From an uncultured Porphyromonas sp. (GTDB lineage: Bacteria; Bacteroidota; Bacteroidia; Bacteroidales; Porphyromonadaceae), in NCBI GenBank assembly GCA_943912835.1, contig CALTVJ010000003.1, positions 1 to 64,000 of the forward strand: 64,000 nt of DNA, written 5' to 3'. The stretch's first letter is position 1. Each line of letters begins with the position of its first letter. The position numbers and the translations under genes are program-made. The notes beneath the pieces were generated by a model. It worked only from the letters and a program-made list of their open reading frames with translations, searched no databases and had not been told where the DNA came from. This document shows positions 18,308-26,071 of the stretch, piece by piece.

Positions 18308-20608
18308 TTATTTCCCTTGAATAGCACTCTGTGTATGAAATACGATTGTACCTGCATTCATCAGGCTCTGATGGTCAAGACGGTAAGTGTCTTTGTATAG
18401 CTTACCTCCCAACTCAAAGCTCTTAAAATACGTATCCGTTTCGGCTCCCTTACGCTCAATAACGAGCTTCCCTTGTGGATAATAGGTCTTATCAAGATGA
18501 AGTGTCACACGCTTAAACGTTGGTGTCGTCAAAGCATAAGTCGTACTACCTGGGCAGTCGGGATAAAAGCCGAGCATCGTGAAGATAGCCCATGCACTCA
18601 TCGTCCCCGTATCATCATTACCTGGGATACCGTTAGGAGCATTGTGGTATACTGTATTAAGGAGCTCTTTGGTTAGTTTTTGTGTACGCCAAGCTTCCTT
18701 GGGGAAGTAAGTAAAGAGATAAGGATAAGCTATATCAGGCTCATTTGCAGGGTCATAGTTACCTTTATCAAATATATTCTGCAACTTAAGCACAAAAGCT
18801 TTCTCTCCTCCCATAAGTTTAGCTAAGCCCTTCGTATCGTGAGGAACAAAGAACGAATAGTTGTACGAATTCCCCTCATGGAAGCCAGGGTTAGGCTCAA
18901 AGTCCCTCCCGAGTTTAGGATCAAATGGGCTAAGGAACTTGCCGTCGGGCGTAATCGGACGCAATAGACCGCTATGCTTCTTATCATAAAAGTGCTTATA
19001 GCCCATCGCACGTCTCTCCATCGTCTTAGCCACTTCATGCTGTCCCATCGCACGAGCAAATTGTGCCATGTTCCAATCAGCTATATAATACTCTAATGAA
19101 GTAGAAACAGAATGGTCAAAAGGCTTACGCAATGGCAAATAACCATAACGTAGATAATCCTCCATCTCTGGACGGAGTTTATTGCCCACCTTGGTCGTTG
19201 CACCCTTCATCATAGCTTCGTAAGCTAGCTTTGTGTCAAAATTTCTCAGACCTCTCTGCCAAGTATCATTTAGAACAATGATTGCAGGGTCACCTGTCAT
19301 CGTCATCGTTTCACGACCATAAAGCTCCCACTTAGGCAACCAGCCACTCTCTTTGTAAATGTCTAGCAGACTATGCACCATATCCAACTGCATTTGGGGA
19401 TAGAGAATAGAGAGCAAAGGATGTACGTTGCGATAAGTATCCCAAAGCGAATAAACCGTATATCGGTTACGCTTCGTATGTCCCAACTCCAAACTTTCAC
19501 TCTTAGGATACTCTCCATTAACGTCTTGAAGGATATTAGGGTGTATCAATAGATGATAGAGAGAGGTATAGAAAATAGTGCGTTCATCTGCCGTACCACC
19601 TTCCACCTCTACCTTAGAGAGAGCTGCTTCCCACTTGTCCTCTGCACGCGTCTTGATTTTGTCGAAGTTGTAAGTCTCGCTTTGCTCGGCTTCTAGATTA
19701 CGCAGAGCATTCTCTGTACTTACAAAAGAAACCGCAGTCTGAACGTAAATCGTTTCACCAGCCTCTACATCGTACGAGAACCAGACGCCTACATCATCCC
19801 CGCTAATTTCTCTGCGATAGCCTTTGTATAGTTTGTAACGTCCGTGGTCATGGTCCCACTCTGCCTCTACCCCATGCATGGGTGGTTGCTTCTTCCAGTA
19901 ACCACTTTGAGGAGCTTTGCGACTGACACGCATAGCGAAGTATTGATTAAAGACCGCTTGCGGATTATAGCAAAAGGTACCCATCAGTTTACTCCCCACC
20001 AAAGTACTATCATTGAGGAAGCGAACACTCGCTCCACTCTCGTTGGTCAGTCCCTGACCGAGATTGAGTAAGATATTACCCTTTCCTTTACGTTCGAAAG
20101 TGAAAGCCGATAGTGCCGTACGCTCGGTAGCTGTCACCTCAGCTTTGATGTGATGCTTGTCTATGTAAGCTGTATAATAGCCTGGGTGAGCTTTTTCACG
20201 ACTTAGTGTCGAGCCATACTTTTGGTGCTCCACTTGCAGACTATCGCTTGATGCCATCAACAAGAAACTCCCCAAATCGGGACAGCCCACACCACTAAGA
20301 TTAACGTGTGCAAAGCCTGTAAAAAACTTATTGTCTGACGAATAGGGTGTACTCCACCAACGAGAGTCCTTCTCCCACTTGTTAATACCCTCTCCCCCCA
20401 TCACATTAAAAGGAGTGATACTCATCAACCCATTGGGGAGTACAGCTCCCGGATTGGTTGTCCCGAAGTTACTCGTACCAATGAATGGGTTTACTTCGTC
20501 TATCAGACGCTTCTTCCCCTGAGCCATAGCCACACTAAGACTGAGCAGGGCTACTCCGCCAGCAAGAAGAGTTTTACGAATATATTTTAGTCTGTTCATT
20601 GTTGTCAT
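18308..20608 (-). CDS. GH92 family alpha-mannosidase
   Basis: 766 residues with a signal peptide (MNRLKYIRK to about AMAQ; translation could also begin at Met4, 20599). GH92 enzymes are calcium-dependent exo-alpha-mannosidases. The N-terminal VNPFIGTSNFGTTNPGAVLP and the C-terminal PGNDDTGTMSAWAIF followed by GFYPDCPGS are family signatures, the latter near the catalytic acidic residues. It probably trims mannose from host or fungal glycoproteins outside the inner membrane. There is no SusC/D pair nearby; it lies between yggS and a ClC gene in one operon. Confidence 0.93.
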   Translation of the reverse strand: MTTMNRLKYIRKTLLAGGVALLSLSVAMAQGKKRLIDEVNPFIGTSNFGTTNPGAVLPNGLMSITPFNVMGGEGINKWEKDSRWWSTPYSSDNKFFTGFAHVNLSGVGCPDLGSFLLMASSDSLQVEHQKYGSTLSREKAHPGYYTAYIDKHHIKAEVTATERTALSAFTFERKGKGNILLNLGQGLTNESGASVRFLNDSTLVGSKLMGTFCYNPQAVFNQYFAMRVSRKAPQSGYWKKQPPMHGVEAEWDHDHGRYKLYKGYRREISGDDVGVWFSYDVEAGETIYVQTAVSFVSTENALRNLEAEQSETYNFDKIKTRAEDKWEAALSKVEVEGGTADERTIFYTSLYHLLIHPNILQDVNGEYPKSESLELGHTKRNRYTVYSLWDTYRNVHPLLSILYPQMQLDMVHSLLDIYKESGWLPKWELYGRETMTMTGDPAIIVLNDTWQRGLRNFDTKLAYEAMMKGATTKVGNKLRPEMEDYLRYGYLPLRKPFDHSVSTSLEYYIADWNMAQFARAMGQHEVAKTMERRAMGYKHFYDKKHSGLLRPITPDGKFLSPFDPKLGRDFEPNPGFHEGNSYNYSFFVPHDTKGLAKLMGGEKAFVLKLQNIFDKGNYDPANEPDIAYPYLFTYFPKEAWRTQKLTKELLNTVYHNAPNGIPGNDDTGTMSAWAIFTMLGFYPDCPGSTTYALTTPTFKRVTLHLDKTYYPQGKLVIERKGAETDTYFKSFELGGKLYKDTYRLDHQSLMNAGTIVFHTQSAIQGK

Positions 20609-20653
20609 TTCCTTAATTTGTGATCTGAATTTATTTTGATGGGCTATTTTAGC

Positions 20654-21340
20654 TTATTCGCCACGCACACCAAAAATTGCAGAACCGATACGAACGAGTG
20701 TCGCTCCATGCTTAATCGCAATAGGATAATCTCCACTCATACCCATCGAAAGTTCGTCAAACTCATCTGGTTCAAGCAAAAGTCCACTATCCTTGACATT
20801 TTGCATGAGCTGCGACAACTCTGCAAACTCTCGGTCTATTTGCGCTACGTCCTCAGTATAGGTTGCCATACCCATCAAACCACAGATACGTATGCCTCGA
20901 TACTCGTCGGCATGCCCTTGAATATGCTCTAATACTTTGAGGAGCTCCTCTGGACTAAATCCACCTTTGCTCTCCTCCTCGGCGATATGCACCTCCAAAA
21001 GCACATTGATAACACGGCGGTGGCGGATGGCTTGTTTGTTGATTTCATCCAACAGTTTAAGGCTTGTCACACTCTCTATGACATGCACAAAAGGAGCAAT
21101 ATACTTGACTTTGTTTGTTTGCAGAGGCCCTATAAAGTGCCATACTAAGTCGAGATACATAGCTCCCAACTCTTCGTTTTTGGCAAGTAGCTCTTGTACA
21201 CGACTCTCACCAAAAACACGTTGCCCAGCTTCGTAAGCCTCTACAATAGCTTCGCTGGGGTGAAACTTAGAGACGGCCACCAAACGCACACCCTGTGGTA
21301 ATGTCTTCTTGATGGCCGTAAGCCTATCACCAATACTCAT
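20654..21340 (-). CDS. YggS-family pyridoxal-phosphate-binding protein
   Basis: Pyridoxal phosphate homeostasis protein, a single TIM-barrel. LVAVSKFHP carries the Lys that binds PLP, and WHFIGPLQTNKVKYI is the family signature. About 228 residues if translation starts at the ATG at 21340 (MSIGDRL), which matches the family N-terminus and lies 1 base after the DUF4494 stop. An ATG at 21370 would add ten residues and overlap the upstream gene. The family has no known catalytic activity and buffers free PLP. Confidence 0.92.
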   Translation of the reverse strand: MSIGDRLTAIKKTLPQGVRLVAVSKFHPSEAIVEAYEAGQRVFGESRVQELLAKNEELGAMYLDLVWHFIGPLQTNKVKYIAPFVHVIESVTSLKLLDEINKQAIRHRRVINVLLEVHIAEEESKGGFSPEELLKVLEHIQGHADEYRGIRICGLMGMATYTEDVAQIDREFAELSQLMQNVKDSGLLLEPDEFDELSMGMSGDYPIAIKHGATLVRIGSAIFGVRGE

Positions 21341-21341
21341 A

Positions 21342-21782
21342 CTAAGACTCGGGACTATAAGGTACGACATCCATAAGCTGCGTCTCTGTTATAGAAGACA
21401 CCTCGTAGTCTTGAGCCTCTTTACCTAATTGCTCAAGGAGTGTCGTGAGGGCATGCTCAAGGGTATCACTCTGCACAAGGATATTAAGCCCCGTCTTTTT
21501 CTCTTTACCGCTACGCTCATCTATGGTAATAACTTGTACACGAGCTTTGAAGTAACGATCATGCTCATCTTCTTCAGATAAGAAAATATCTGCGTATAGT
21601 GCACGCTTGATATTTGTCACTTCTAGTGCACCGATAGAGACATAGGGAGTAGCATACTCGATAATACGTTTCTCAGCTTCCGTAAAACTGAGCGCGTTGA
21701 TGAGATATAGTTCATTTACCTTGCTGAGTCCTTGCTCTGTATTTTTGTCGTAGGCGACTTTACATTCGTACCATTGTACCAT
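21342..21782 (-). CDS. DUF4494 family protein
   Basis: 146 residues of an uncharacterised Bacteroidota family that starts MVQWYECKVAY and contains NELYLINALSFTEAEKRI. No signal peptide, so cytoplasmic. It is the first gene of an operon with yggS, GH92, ClC and the glycosyltransferase, with an excellent promoter (TTTG, 18 bases, TATCTTTG) about 37 bases before the start. Co-transcription with yggS is seen here; a functional link to PLP homeostasis would be inference. Confidence 0.85.
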   Translation of the reverse strand: MVQWYECKVAYDKNTEQGLSKVNELYLINALSFTEAEKRIIEYATPYVSIGALEVTNIKRALYADIFLSEEDEHDRYFKARVQVITIDERSGKEKKTGLNILVQSDTLEHALTTLLEQLGKEAQDYEVSSITETQLMDVVPYSPES

Positions 21783-21818
21783 TGGTTCGTCTATTAAATT
21801 CTATTTTCTATAATAATA

Positions 21819-21826
21819 CAAAGATA
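21819..21826 (-). promoter_or_regulatory. promoter of the DUF4494-yggS-GH92-ClC operon
   Basis: TATCTTTG on the minus strand, with TTTG 18 bases upstream of it: the full Bacteroidota housekeeping promoter pattern. Confidence 0.7.
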
Positions 21827-21887
21827 CACAATCCCTACAAGCAACAAAACACACATATAAGCAGCTTAGGAAGACAAAGTGCTAAAG

Positions 21888-22259
21888 CTAAGACCTCCCC
21901 TTGAGACGACGCCAATAGCAAGAAAGCCAAATCCCTAAGACTAAACCCAGAACAAAAAGCCAAAGACTCCAACGAAACCTTGTAGAGCCCGAAAATCTAT
22001 GTGGTTCTTTCGTCTTTACACTAAGGCTATCTACACGTTGCCCACGAATTTGCTTGTGTCCGCGTGTATAATATAGCACCTGACTCTCGGTTCGCTTCAT
22101 CCCCGTACTATCGTATTTATTATGCATAACGGTTAGCTCATCCCAAGTCCATGAAAGGAGGCTATCTTGTCGAGACAAACGCACTTCGCTAGATTTCTTT
22201 CGCACACCACAGGACAGCAAGCCCAGAAAAATAATCTGGATAAACAAAAACTTCTTCAT
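21888..22259 (-). CDS. small lipoprotein with C-terminal membrane segment
   Basis: About 123 residues from the ATG at 22259 (MKKFLF); a longer frame starting at 22289 is less likely. The N-terminus is a lipoprotein signal ending LLSCG, and a second hydrophobic stretch (WSLWLFVLGLVLGIWLSCYW) near the C-terminus is followed by a basic tail. No family is recognised. It lies downstream of the tRNA-Lys gene on the same strand, after that gene's terminator. Confidence 0.6.
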   Translation of the reverse strand: MKKFLFIQIIFLGLLSCGVRKKSSEVRLSRQDSLLSWTWDELTVMHNKYDSTGMKRTESQVLYYTRGHKQIRGQRVDSLSVKTKEPHRFSGSTRFRWSLWLFVLGLVLGIWLSCYWRRLKGRS

Positions 22260-22360
22260 CGGATTACTACTCTTTTGTTTCGAGTGCAAATCTATATGTT
22301 GGTGTGGATTTTACATCCCATTCGTCTACGATCAACAACATCGAAGTTTTGAAAATAACA

Positions 22361-22390
22361 AAGGGAGATGAACACTTGTCCATCTCCCTT
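22361..22390 (-). terminator. terminator downstream of tRNA-Lys
   Basis: AAGGGAGATG pairs with CATCTCCCTT around a 10-base loop, followed on the minus strand by TTTGTTATTTT. It lies 5 bases beyond the tRNA CCA end. Confidence 0.7.
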
Positions 22391-22394
22391 CTAC

Positions 22395-22470
22395 TGGTGA
22401 CCCCGGTGGGGCTCGAACCCACGACCCAGTGATTAAGAGTCACTTGCTCTACCAACTGAGCTACAGAGTC
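22395..22470 (-). tRNA. tRNA-Lys (anticodon CTT)
   Basis: 76 bases on the minus strand with the CCA end encoded. The D arm contains TAGCTCAGTTGGTAGAGC, the anticodon stem AGTGA/TCACT encloses loop CTCTTAA (anticodon CTT, reading AAG), and the T arm contains GGGTTCGAGCCC. The acceptor stem GACTCTG pairs with CGGGGTC using two G-U pairs. Confidence 0.96.
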
Positions 22471-22514
22471 ATTCCTAAAACTATAAAGGCTAGTTGGTTT
22501 AACCTTTTCGACTG

Positions 22515-22522
22515 CAAAGATA
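22515..22522 (-). promoter_or_regulatory. promoter -7 element (TATCTTTG) of tRNA-Lys
   Basis: Exact core on the minus strand, 44 bases before the mature tRNA 5' end. Confidence 0.6.
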
Positions 22523-22686
22523 ATACTTTTTTGTTTCCTAGCAAGTGTATAAACCCAAAATTCAATATAAAATCTTCATTTCAAGTCCCACTATAGACTA
22601 TCTATCAACCTTCAAACAACTTATCTATCTCAAATTAAGAGAAATATCAGATCCTCCCAAGTTAAGAGCAAAAAACGATATTCGGT

Positions 22687-23364
22687 TCAAACCTTTTCTG
22701 GACGCCCTATCAACAAGACAAACTCGCCTTTGGGGGGCTTTTGTGTAAAATGCTCAATAAGTTCACCGATTGACCCACGCACAAACTCTTCGTGCAGTTT
22801 GCTAAGCTCTCGAGCAGCGACGGCAGGACAATCTTCACCTTTCAGCTCGGCAAATTGAGTCAAAGTCTTAACCACACGATAGGGAGACTCGTACAATACG
22901 ACCGTTCGCTCCTCATCTTTGAGTGCATTGAGACGAGTCTGTCGCCCCTTTTTCTGAGGCAAGAACCCTTCAAAAACAAAGCGATCAGCTGGCAGACCCG
23001 AAGACACCAACGCAGGCACAAAGGCAGTCGCTCCTGGTAGGCACTCCACCTCAATCCCTCTCTTGAGACACTCTCGCACCAACAAAAAACCTGGGTCACT
23101 AATCGCTGGGGTACCTGCATCGCTCACCAAAGCAACATCCATCTCAGCCTCAATGCGCTCACAAATACGATCGAGCATCTTATGCTCGTTGTGCATATGG
23201 TAGCTCTGAAGAGGAACTTTAATATCAAAATGGTGTAAAAGCAAACCCGAAGTACGCGTATCTTCTGCAAGCACTAGGCGCACGCGCTTCAACACTTTGA
23301 GCGCACGCAGAGTAATATCCTCTAAGTTACCTATCGGAGTCGGGACAATTGTCAGTTTTGCCAT
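22687..23364 (-). CDS. rsmI: 16S rRNA (cytidine1402-2'-O)-methyltransferase
   Basis: 225 residues of a tetrapyrrole-methylase-fold enzyme. LTIVPTPIGNLEDITLRA, LAEDTRTSGLLLHHF and VSDAGTPAISDPG are the RsmI signatures for SAM binding. It 2'-O-methylates C1402 in the ribosomal P site. It is shorter than the roughly 286 residues of E. coli RsmI because the C-terminal domain is missing, as in many Bacteroidota. Last gene of the asparaginase operon, 4 bases after the metallo-hydrolase. Confidence 0.93.
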   Translation of the reverse strand: MAKLTIVPTPIGNLEDITLRALKVLKRVRLVLAEDTRTSGLLLHHFDIKVPLQSYHMHNEHKMLDRICERIEAEMDVALVSDAGTPAISDPGFLLVRECLKRGIEVECLPGATAFVPALVSSGLPADRFVFEGFLPQKKGRQTRLNALKDEERTVVLYESPYRVVKTLTQFAELKGEDCPAVAARELSKLHEEFVRGSIGELIEHFTQKPPKGEFVLLIGRPEKV

Positions 23365-23368
23365 AGCT

Positions 23369-24214
23369 TTATTCTTCTAAATAGTAGATTTGTGTCGCCT
23401 TAGTACGCGGCAAAACATCTAGAATCAAGTCTTTGGAGCTGTAGTTGGGTGTTTGCCCCTCCTCGGTGCGCCCCACACGCAAGCCTAGCTCATAAAGATA
23501 GCCCTCAATCGTCTTCCAACATAGCTCTGGATGATTGTTATCTTTGCTTAGGTGACAAAGCCATACATGCTTCAACAGTGGACTATAAATGCGCCCAAGG
23601 AGCGATGCTGTATCTTTATTACACAAGTGACCGAAATAACTAGCCACACGCTCTTTCAAGAACGCAGGATAAGAGCCATTCATGAGCATCTCATGGTCAT
23701 AGTTTGCTTCGATAACCAAATACTTAGCTTGAGCAGCAAAACGTTCGATATCACTCGTTATATGCCCCACGTCTGTTGCCAATGTTAAGCTAAAGTCACC
23801 TCGCCGAATATGATAACCATAGTTCTGAACACTATCATGTGGCACGAGGAAACTCTGTACCTCAAAACCTGCCAAAGCAAAATGTTCACCCAGCTCGATA
23901 TTACGGCGTGATGCAGCGATATTCTCTGTCACAAATCGACTTGTAGCAATACTATTATGCACTGGCACACTAGCATATATGGGGATATGATAAGTCCCAC
24001 CAACAGCTCCAACCGAACGGATATGATCGGCATGCTCATGCGTAATCAAAACGCCTTTAATCTTCCCAGAGTCGAGCGATACTCCAAGATTTTTAAGCTC
24101 TTTCGTCAGGCTACGAGTGGCAATACCGACATCAATAAGCAAAGCCCCCTCTTCACTCTCCAGATAATAGCAGTTACCACTACTTCCACTAGAGAAACTC
24201 ACAAACTTTATCAT
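23369..24214 (-). CDS. MBL-fold metallo-hydrolase (YycJ/WalJ-like)
   Basis: 281 residues. The metallo-beta-lactamase motif THEHADH near residue 57 and downstream His and Asp positions (VPHDS, LATDVGH, WLCHLS) supply the two-metal site. FSSGSSGNCYYLESEEGALLIDVG is typical of the YycJ/WalJ branch, thought to be DNA or RNA processing exonucleases; substrate is not settled. It lies between asparaginase and rsmI with very short gaps. Confidence 0.85.
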   Translation of the reverse strand: MIKFVSFSSGSSGNCYYLESEEGALLIDVGIATRSLTKELKNLGVSLDSGKIKGVLITHEHADHIRSVGAVGGTYHIPIYASVPVHNSIATSRFVTENIAASRRNIELGEHFALAGFEVQSFLVPHDSVQNYGYHIRRGDFSLTLATDVGHITSDIERFAAQAKYLVIEANYDHEMLMNGSYPAFLKERVASYFGHLCNKDTASLLGRIYSPLLKHVWLCHLSKDNNHPELCWKTIEGYLYELGLRVGRTEEGQTPNYSSKDLILDVLPRTKATQIYYLEE

Positions 24215-24232
24215 CGTTATTCTTCTTTTTAT

Positions 24233-25336
24233 CTACTCTTGCACATCTTCTCGCTGGCGTGCCATCTCCCACGAGAGCAGTTCATCGGCATCCTCCTCAC
24301 CACGCATCTCCCCGCGTATAGGGCGAGCCAGCAACTGTCTAAGACGATCATCATCAAAGCCCTGTGCCAACAGCACCATCAACTTAGTCAAAGCAGCTTC
24401 GGTGGTCATATCCATACCACTAATAATCCCAAGAGCCTGCAATCTGCGCCCAGTGGCATAACGCATCATATCAACTGATCCCGTAGCACACTGCGTCACA
24501 TTCATGATAATGATCCCTCTGGCTATCGCTCCTTGTAGCAAGTCAATAAACCAATCTTCATCGGGGGCATTACCCGAACCAAAGCTTTCCAAAACAACGG
24601 CACGCAAGCCCTCGATACCTAAAATTGAAGAAATAACCTGAGGACTAATACCAGGAAATAACTTCAAGACAACAACATTATCATCAAGCTTCGTATAGAT
24701 TCGGAAGCTATCTCCTTTTTGAGGTTGATGAATAAAGTTATCATTATAACCTATATCAATACCTGCATAAGCGAGCTTAGGATAATTATAGCTATCGAAC
24801 GCTCTAAATTGATCTGCACTAACCTTACTAGCTCGGTTACCACGCATCAAAAAATTTTGGAAGAACACACACACTTCGGGCACTCTTGCTCTCCCCTCCC
24901 CGTTCTTTGCCCCTGCAATTTCTAGAGCTGTGATCAGATTCTCCTTGCCATCAGTACGCAATCGACCGATGGGGAGCTGGCTCCCCGTGATCACCACAGG
25001 CTTGTCCAAACCCTGAAACATAAAGCTCAAAGCCGAAGCCGTATAAGCCATTGTATCGGTCCCATGCAAGACCACAAAGCCATCGTAATAAGCATAACGC
25101 TCATGAATAATATGCGCTAAATCAACCCAGCTTTTAGGACGAATAGCTGACGAGTCGATAGGTGGATCTAAAGAGAGCACATCAATATCACTATCAAGGC
25201 GTTGCAACTCTGGGACTTGTGCTTTGAGATAATTAAAGTCCAAAGGTTCGAGTGCACCTGTCTGAGGATTCTCGAGCATACCGATAGTTCCTCCTGTATA
25301 TATTAGGAGTATCTGTGTCTTCTTAAGATGAGCCAT
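24233..25336 (-). CDS. type I L-asparaginase
   Basis: About 367 residues starting at MAHLKKTQ (25336). An in-frame TTG at 25360 lies inside the promoter core and is rejected. The first catalytic Thr is in IYTGGTIGM and the second catalytic triad is in VLHGTDTMAYTASALSF. It hydrolyses asparagine to aspartate and ammonia; without a signal peptide it is cytoplasmic. It is divergent from the tyrosine phosphatase gene and heads the operon with the MBL-fold protein and rsmI. Confidence 0.93.
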   Translation of the reverse strand: MAHLKKTQILLIYTGGTIGMLENPQTGALEPLDFNYLKAQVPELQRLDSDIDVLSLDPPIDSSAIRPKSWVDLAHIIHERYAYYDGFVVLHGTDTMAYTASALSFMFQGLDKPVVITGSQLPIGRLRTDGKENLITALEIAGAKNGEGRARVPEVCVFFQNFLMRGNRASKVSADQFRAFDSYNYPKLAYAGIDIGYNDNFIHQPQKGDSFRIYTKLDDNVVVLKLFPGISPQVISSILGIEGLRAVVLESFGSGNAPDEDWFIDLLQGAIARGIIIMNVTQCATGSVDMMRYATGRRLQALGIISGMDMTTEAALTKLMVLLAQGFDDDRLRQLLARPIRGEMRGEEDADELLSWEMARQREDVQE

Positions 25337-25357
25337 TTTATCTAGTCTAGTTATAGA

Positions 25358-25365
25358 CAAAGATA
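25358..25365 (-). promoter_or_regulatory. promoter -7 element (TATCTTTG) of the asparaginase operon
   Basis: Minus-strand TAnnTTTG core only 10 bases from the plus-strand core of the divergent phosphatase gene, so the two promoters overlap and RNA polymerase can probably occupy only one at a time. Confidence 0.6.
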
Positions 25366-25375
25366 CTTAAATATG

Positions 25376-25383
25376 TACCTTTG
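25376..25383 (+). promoter_or_regulatory. promoter -7 element (TACCTTTG) of the tyrosine phosphatase gene
   Basis: Plus-strand TAnnTTTG core. The ATG is at 25393, so the transcript would have a leader of only a few bases. Confidence 0.55.
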
Positions 25384-25392
25384 TTCACAATT

Positions 25393-25878
25393 ATGGATCC
25401 TACCAAAGTGTTATTTGTTTGCCTAGGCAACATTTGTCGTAGCCCGTCGGCAGAAGGGCTTTTTCGTAGTTACCTTGCAGAGCAAGGTGCACAAGATATT
25501 ATCAAGATTGATTCGGCTGGTCTTATCGCCCACCATGCAGGCGAACAAGCAGATAGCCGTATGCGTGCTCATGCCCAGCGCAGAGGTTACCACCTAACGA
25601 GCATCAGTCGCCCAATTAGTTATGAGGATTTCTTCGAGTTTGACTATATCATCGGTATGGACGAGAGCAATCGCAGTACACTCCTAGAACGTGCACCGAC
25701 AGAAGAAGCTCGCAAGAAAATTAGCCTCATCACAGACTGGCACCCCAAGCCCCTATTAGACCATATTCCCGACCCTTACTATGGTGGAGCCTCGGGCTTT
25801 GAGCAAGTACTTGATCTACTTGAGGACTGTATGCCCTATCTCTATCAAGGCATCTTGAGGGCTAAACAAAACCCTTGA
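25393..25878 (+). CDS. low-molecular-weight protein tyrosine phosphatase
   Basis: About 161 residues. The phosphate-binding loop CLGNICRS near the N-terminus holds the catalytic Cys and Arg, and PDPYYGG carries the general acid Asp. It removes phosphate from tyrosines, often on bacterial tyrosine kinases controlling exopolysaccharide, though no kinase is nearby. I choose the ATG at 25393 because the upstream in-frame TTG (25381) lies inside the promoter core. Monocistronic, ended by a long hairpin at 26001-26041. Confidence 0.93.
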   Translation: MDPTKVLFVCLGNICRSPSAEGLFRSYLAEQGAQDIIKIDSAGLIAHHAGEQADSRMRAHAQRRGYHLTSISRPISYEDFFEFDYIIGMDESNRSTLLERAPTEEARKKISLITDWHPKPLLDHIPDPYYGGASGFEQVLDLLEDCMPYLYQGILRAKQNP

Positions 25879-25910
25879 GATAACACACTAACTTAAACCT
25901 TACCAATCGA

Positions 25911-25962
25911 CTCAGTAGGCAAAGAGCACTCCTCCTACCGAGGCTTTATGCATCGTCTCAGT
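25911..25962. repeat. palindromic repeat, CTACCGAGACGA family (copy 1)
   Basis: Contains alternating half-sites CTCAGTAGG (25911-25919), CCTACCGAGG (25934-25943) and TCGTCTCAGT (25953-25962). They match the half-sites upstream of the CbiMN gene (36973-37030) in sequence and alternating order. It lies in the gap after the phosphatase gene and before the terminator. Confidence 0.5.
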
Positions 25963-26000
25963 GAAGATAAACCAGTACAAACCACGAGACATAACAAGAA

Positions 26001-26041
26001 AGAACGGTCTGCTTCAGAATAATTCTGAAGCAGACCGTTCT
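26001..26041. terminator. bidirectional terminator, near-perfect 20-bp palindrome
   Basis: AGAACGGTCTGCTTCAGAAT and its exact complement are separated by a single A. It lies between the convergent tyrosine phosphatase and CoA transferase genes. The T tracts are short, but the length of the stem and the position support a terminator. Confidence 0.7.
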
Positions 26042-26071
26042 CATTGTCTACGTTATACCAAAGACGCCGCC

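Noticed and set aside
22267..22455. 62-codon frame beside the lipoprotein gene
   Set aside because: It runs through the tRNA-Lys gene and its terminator.
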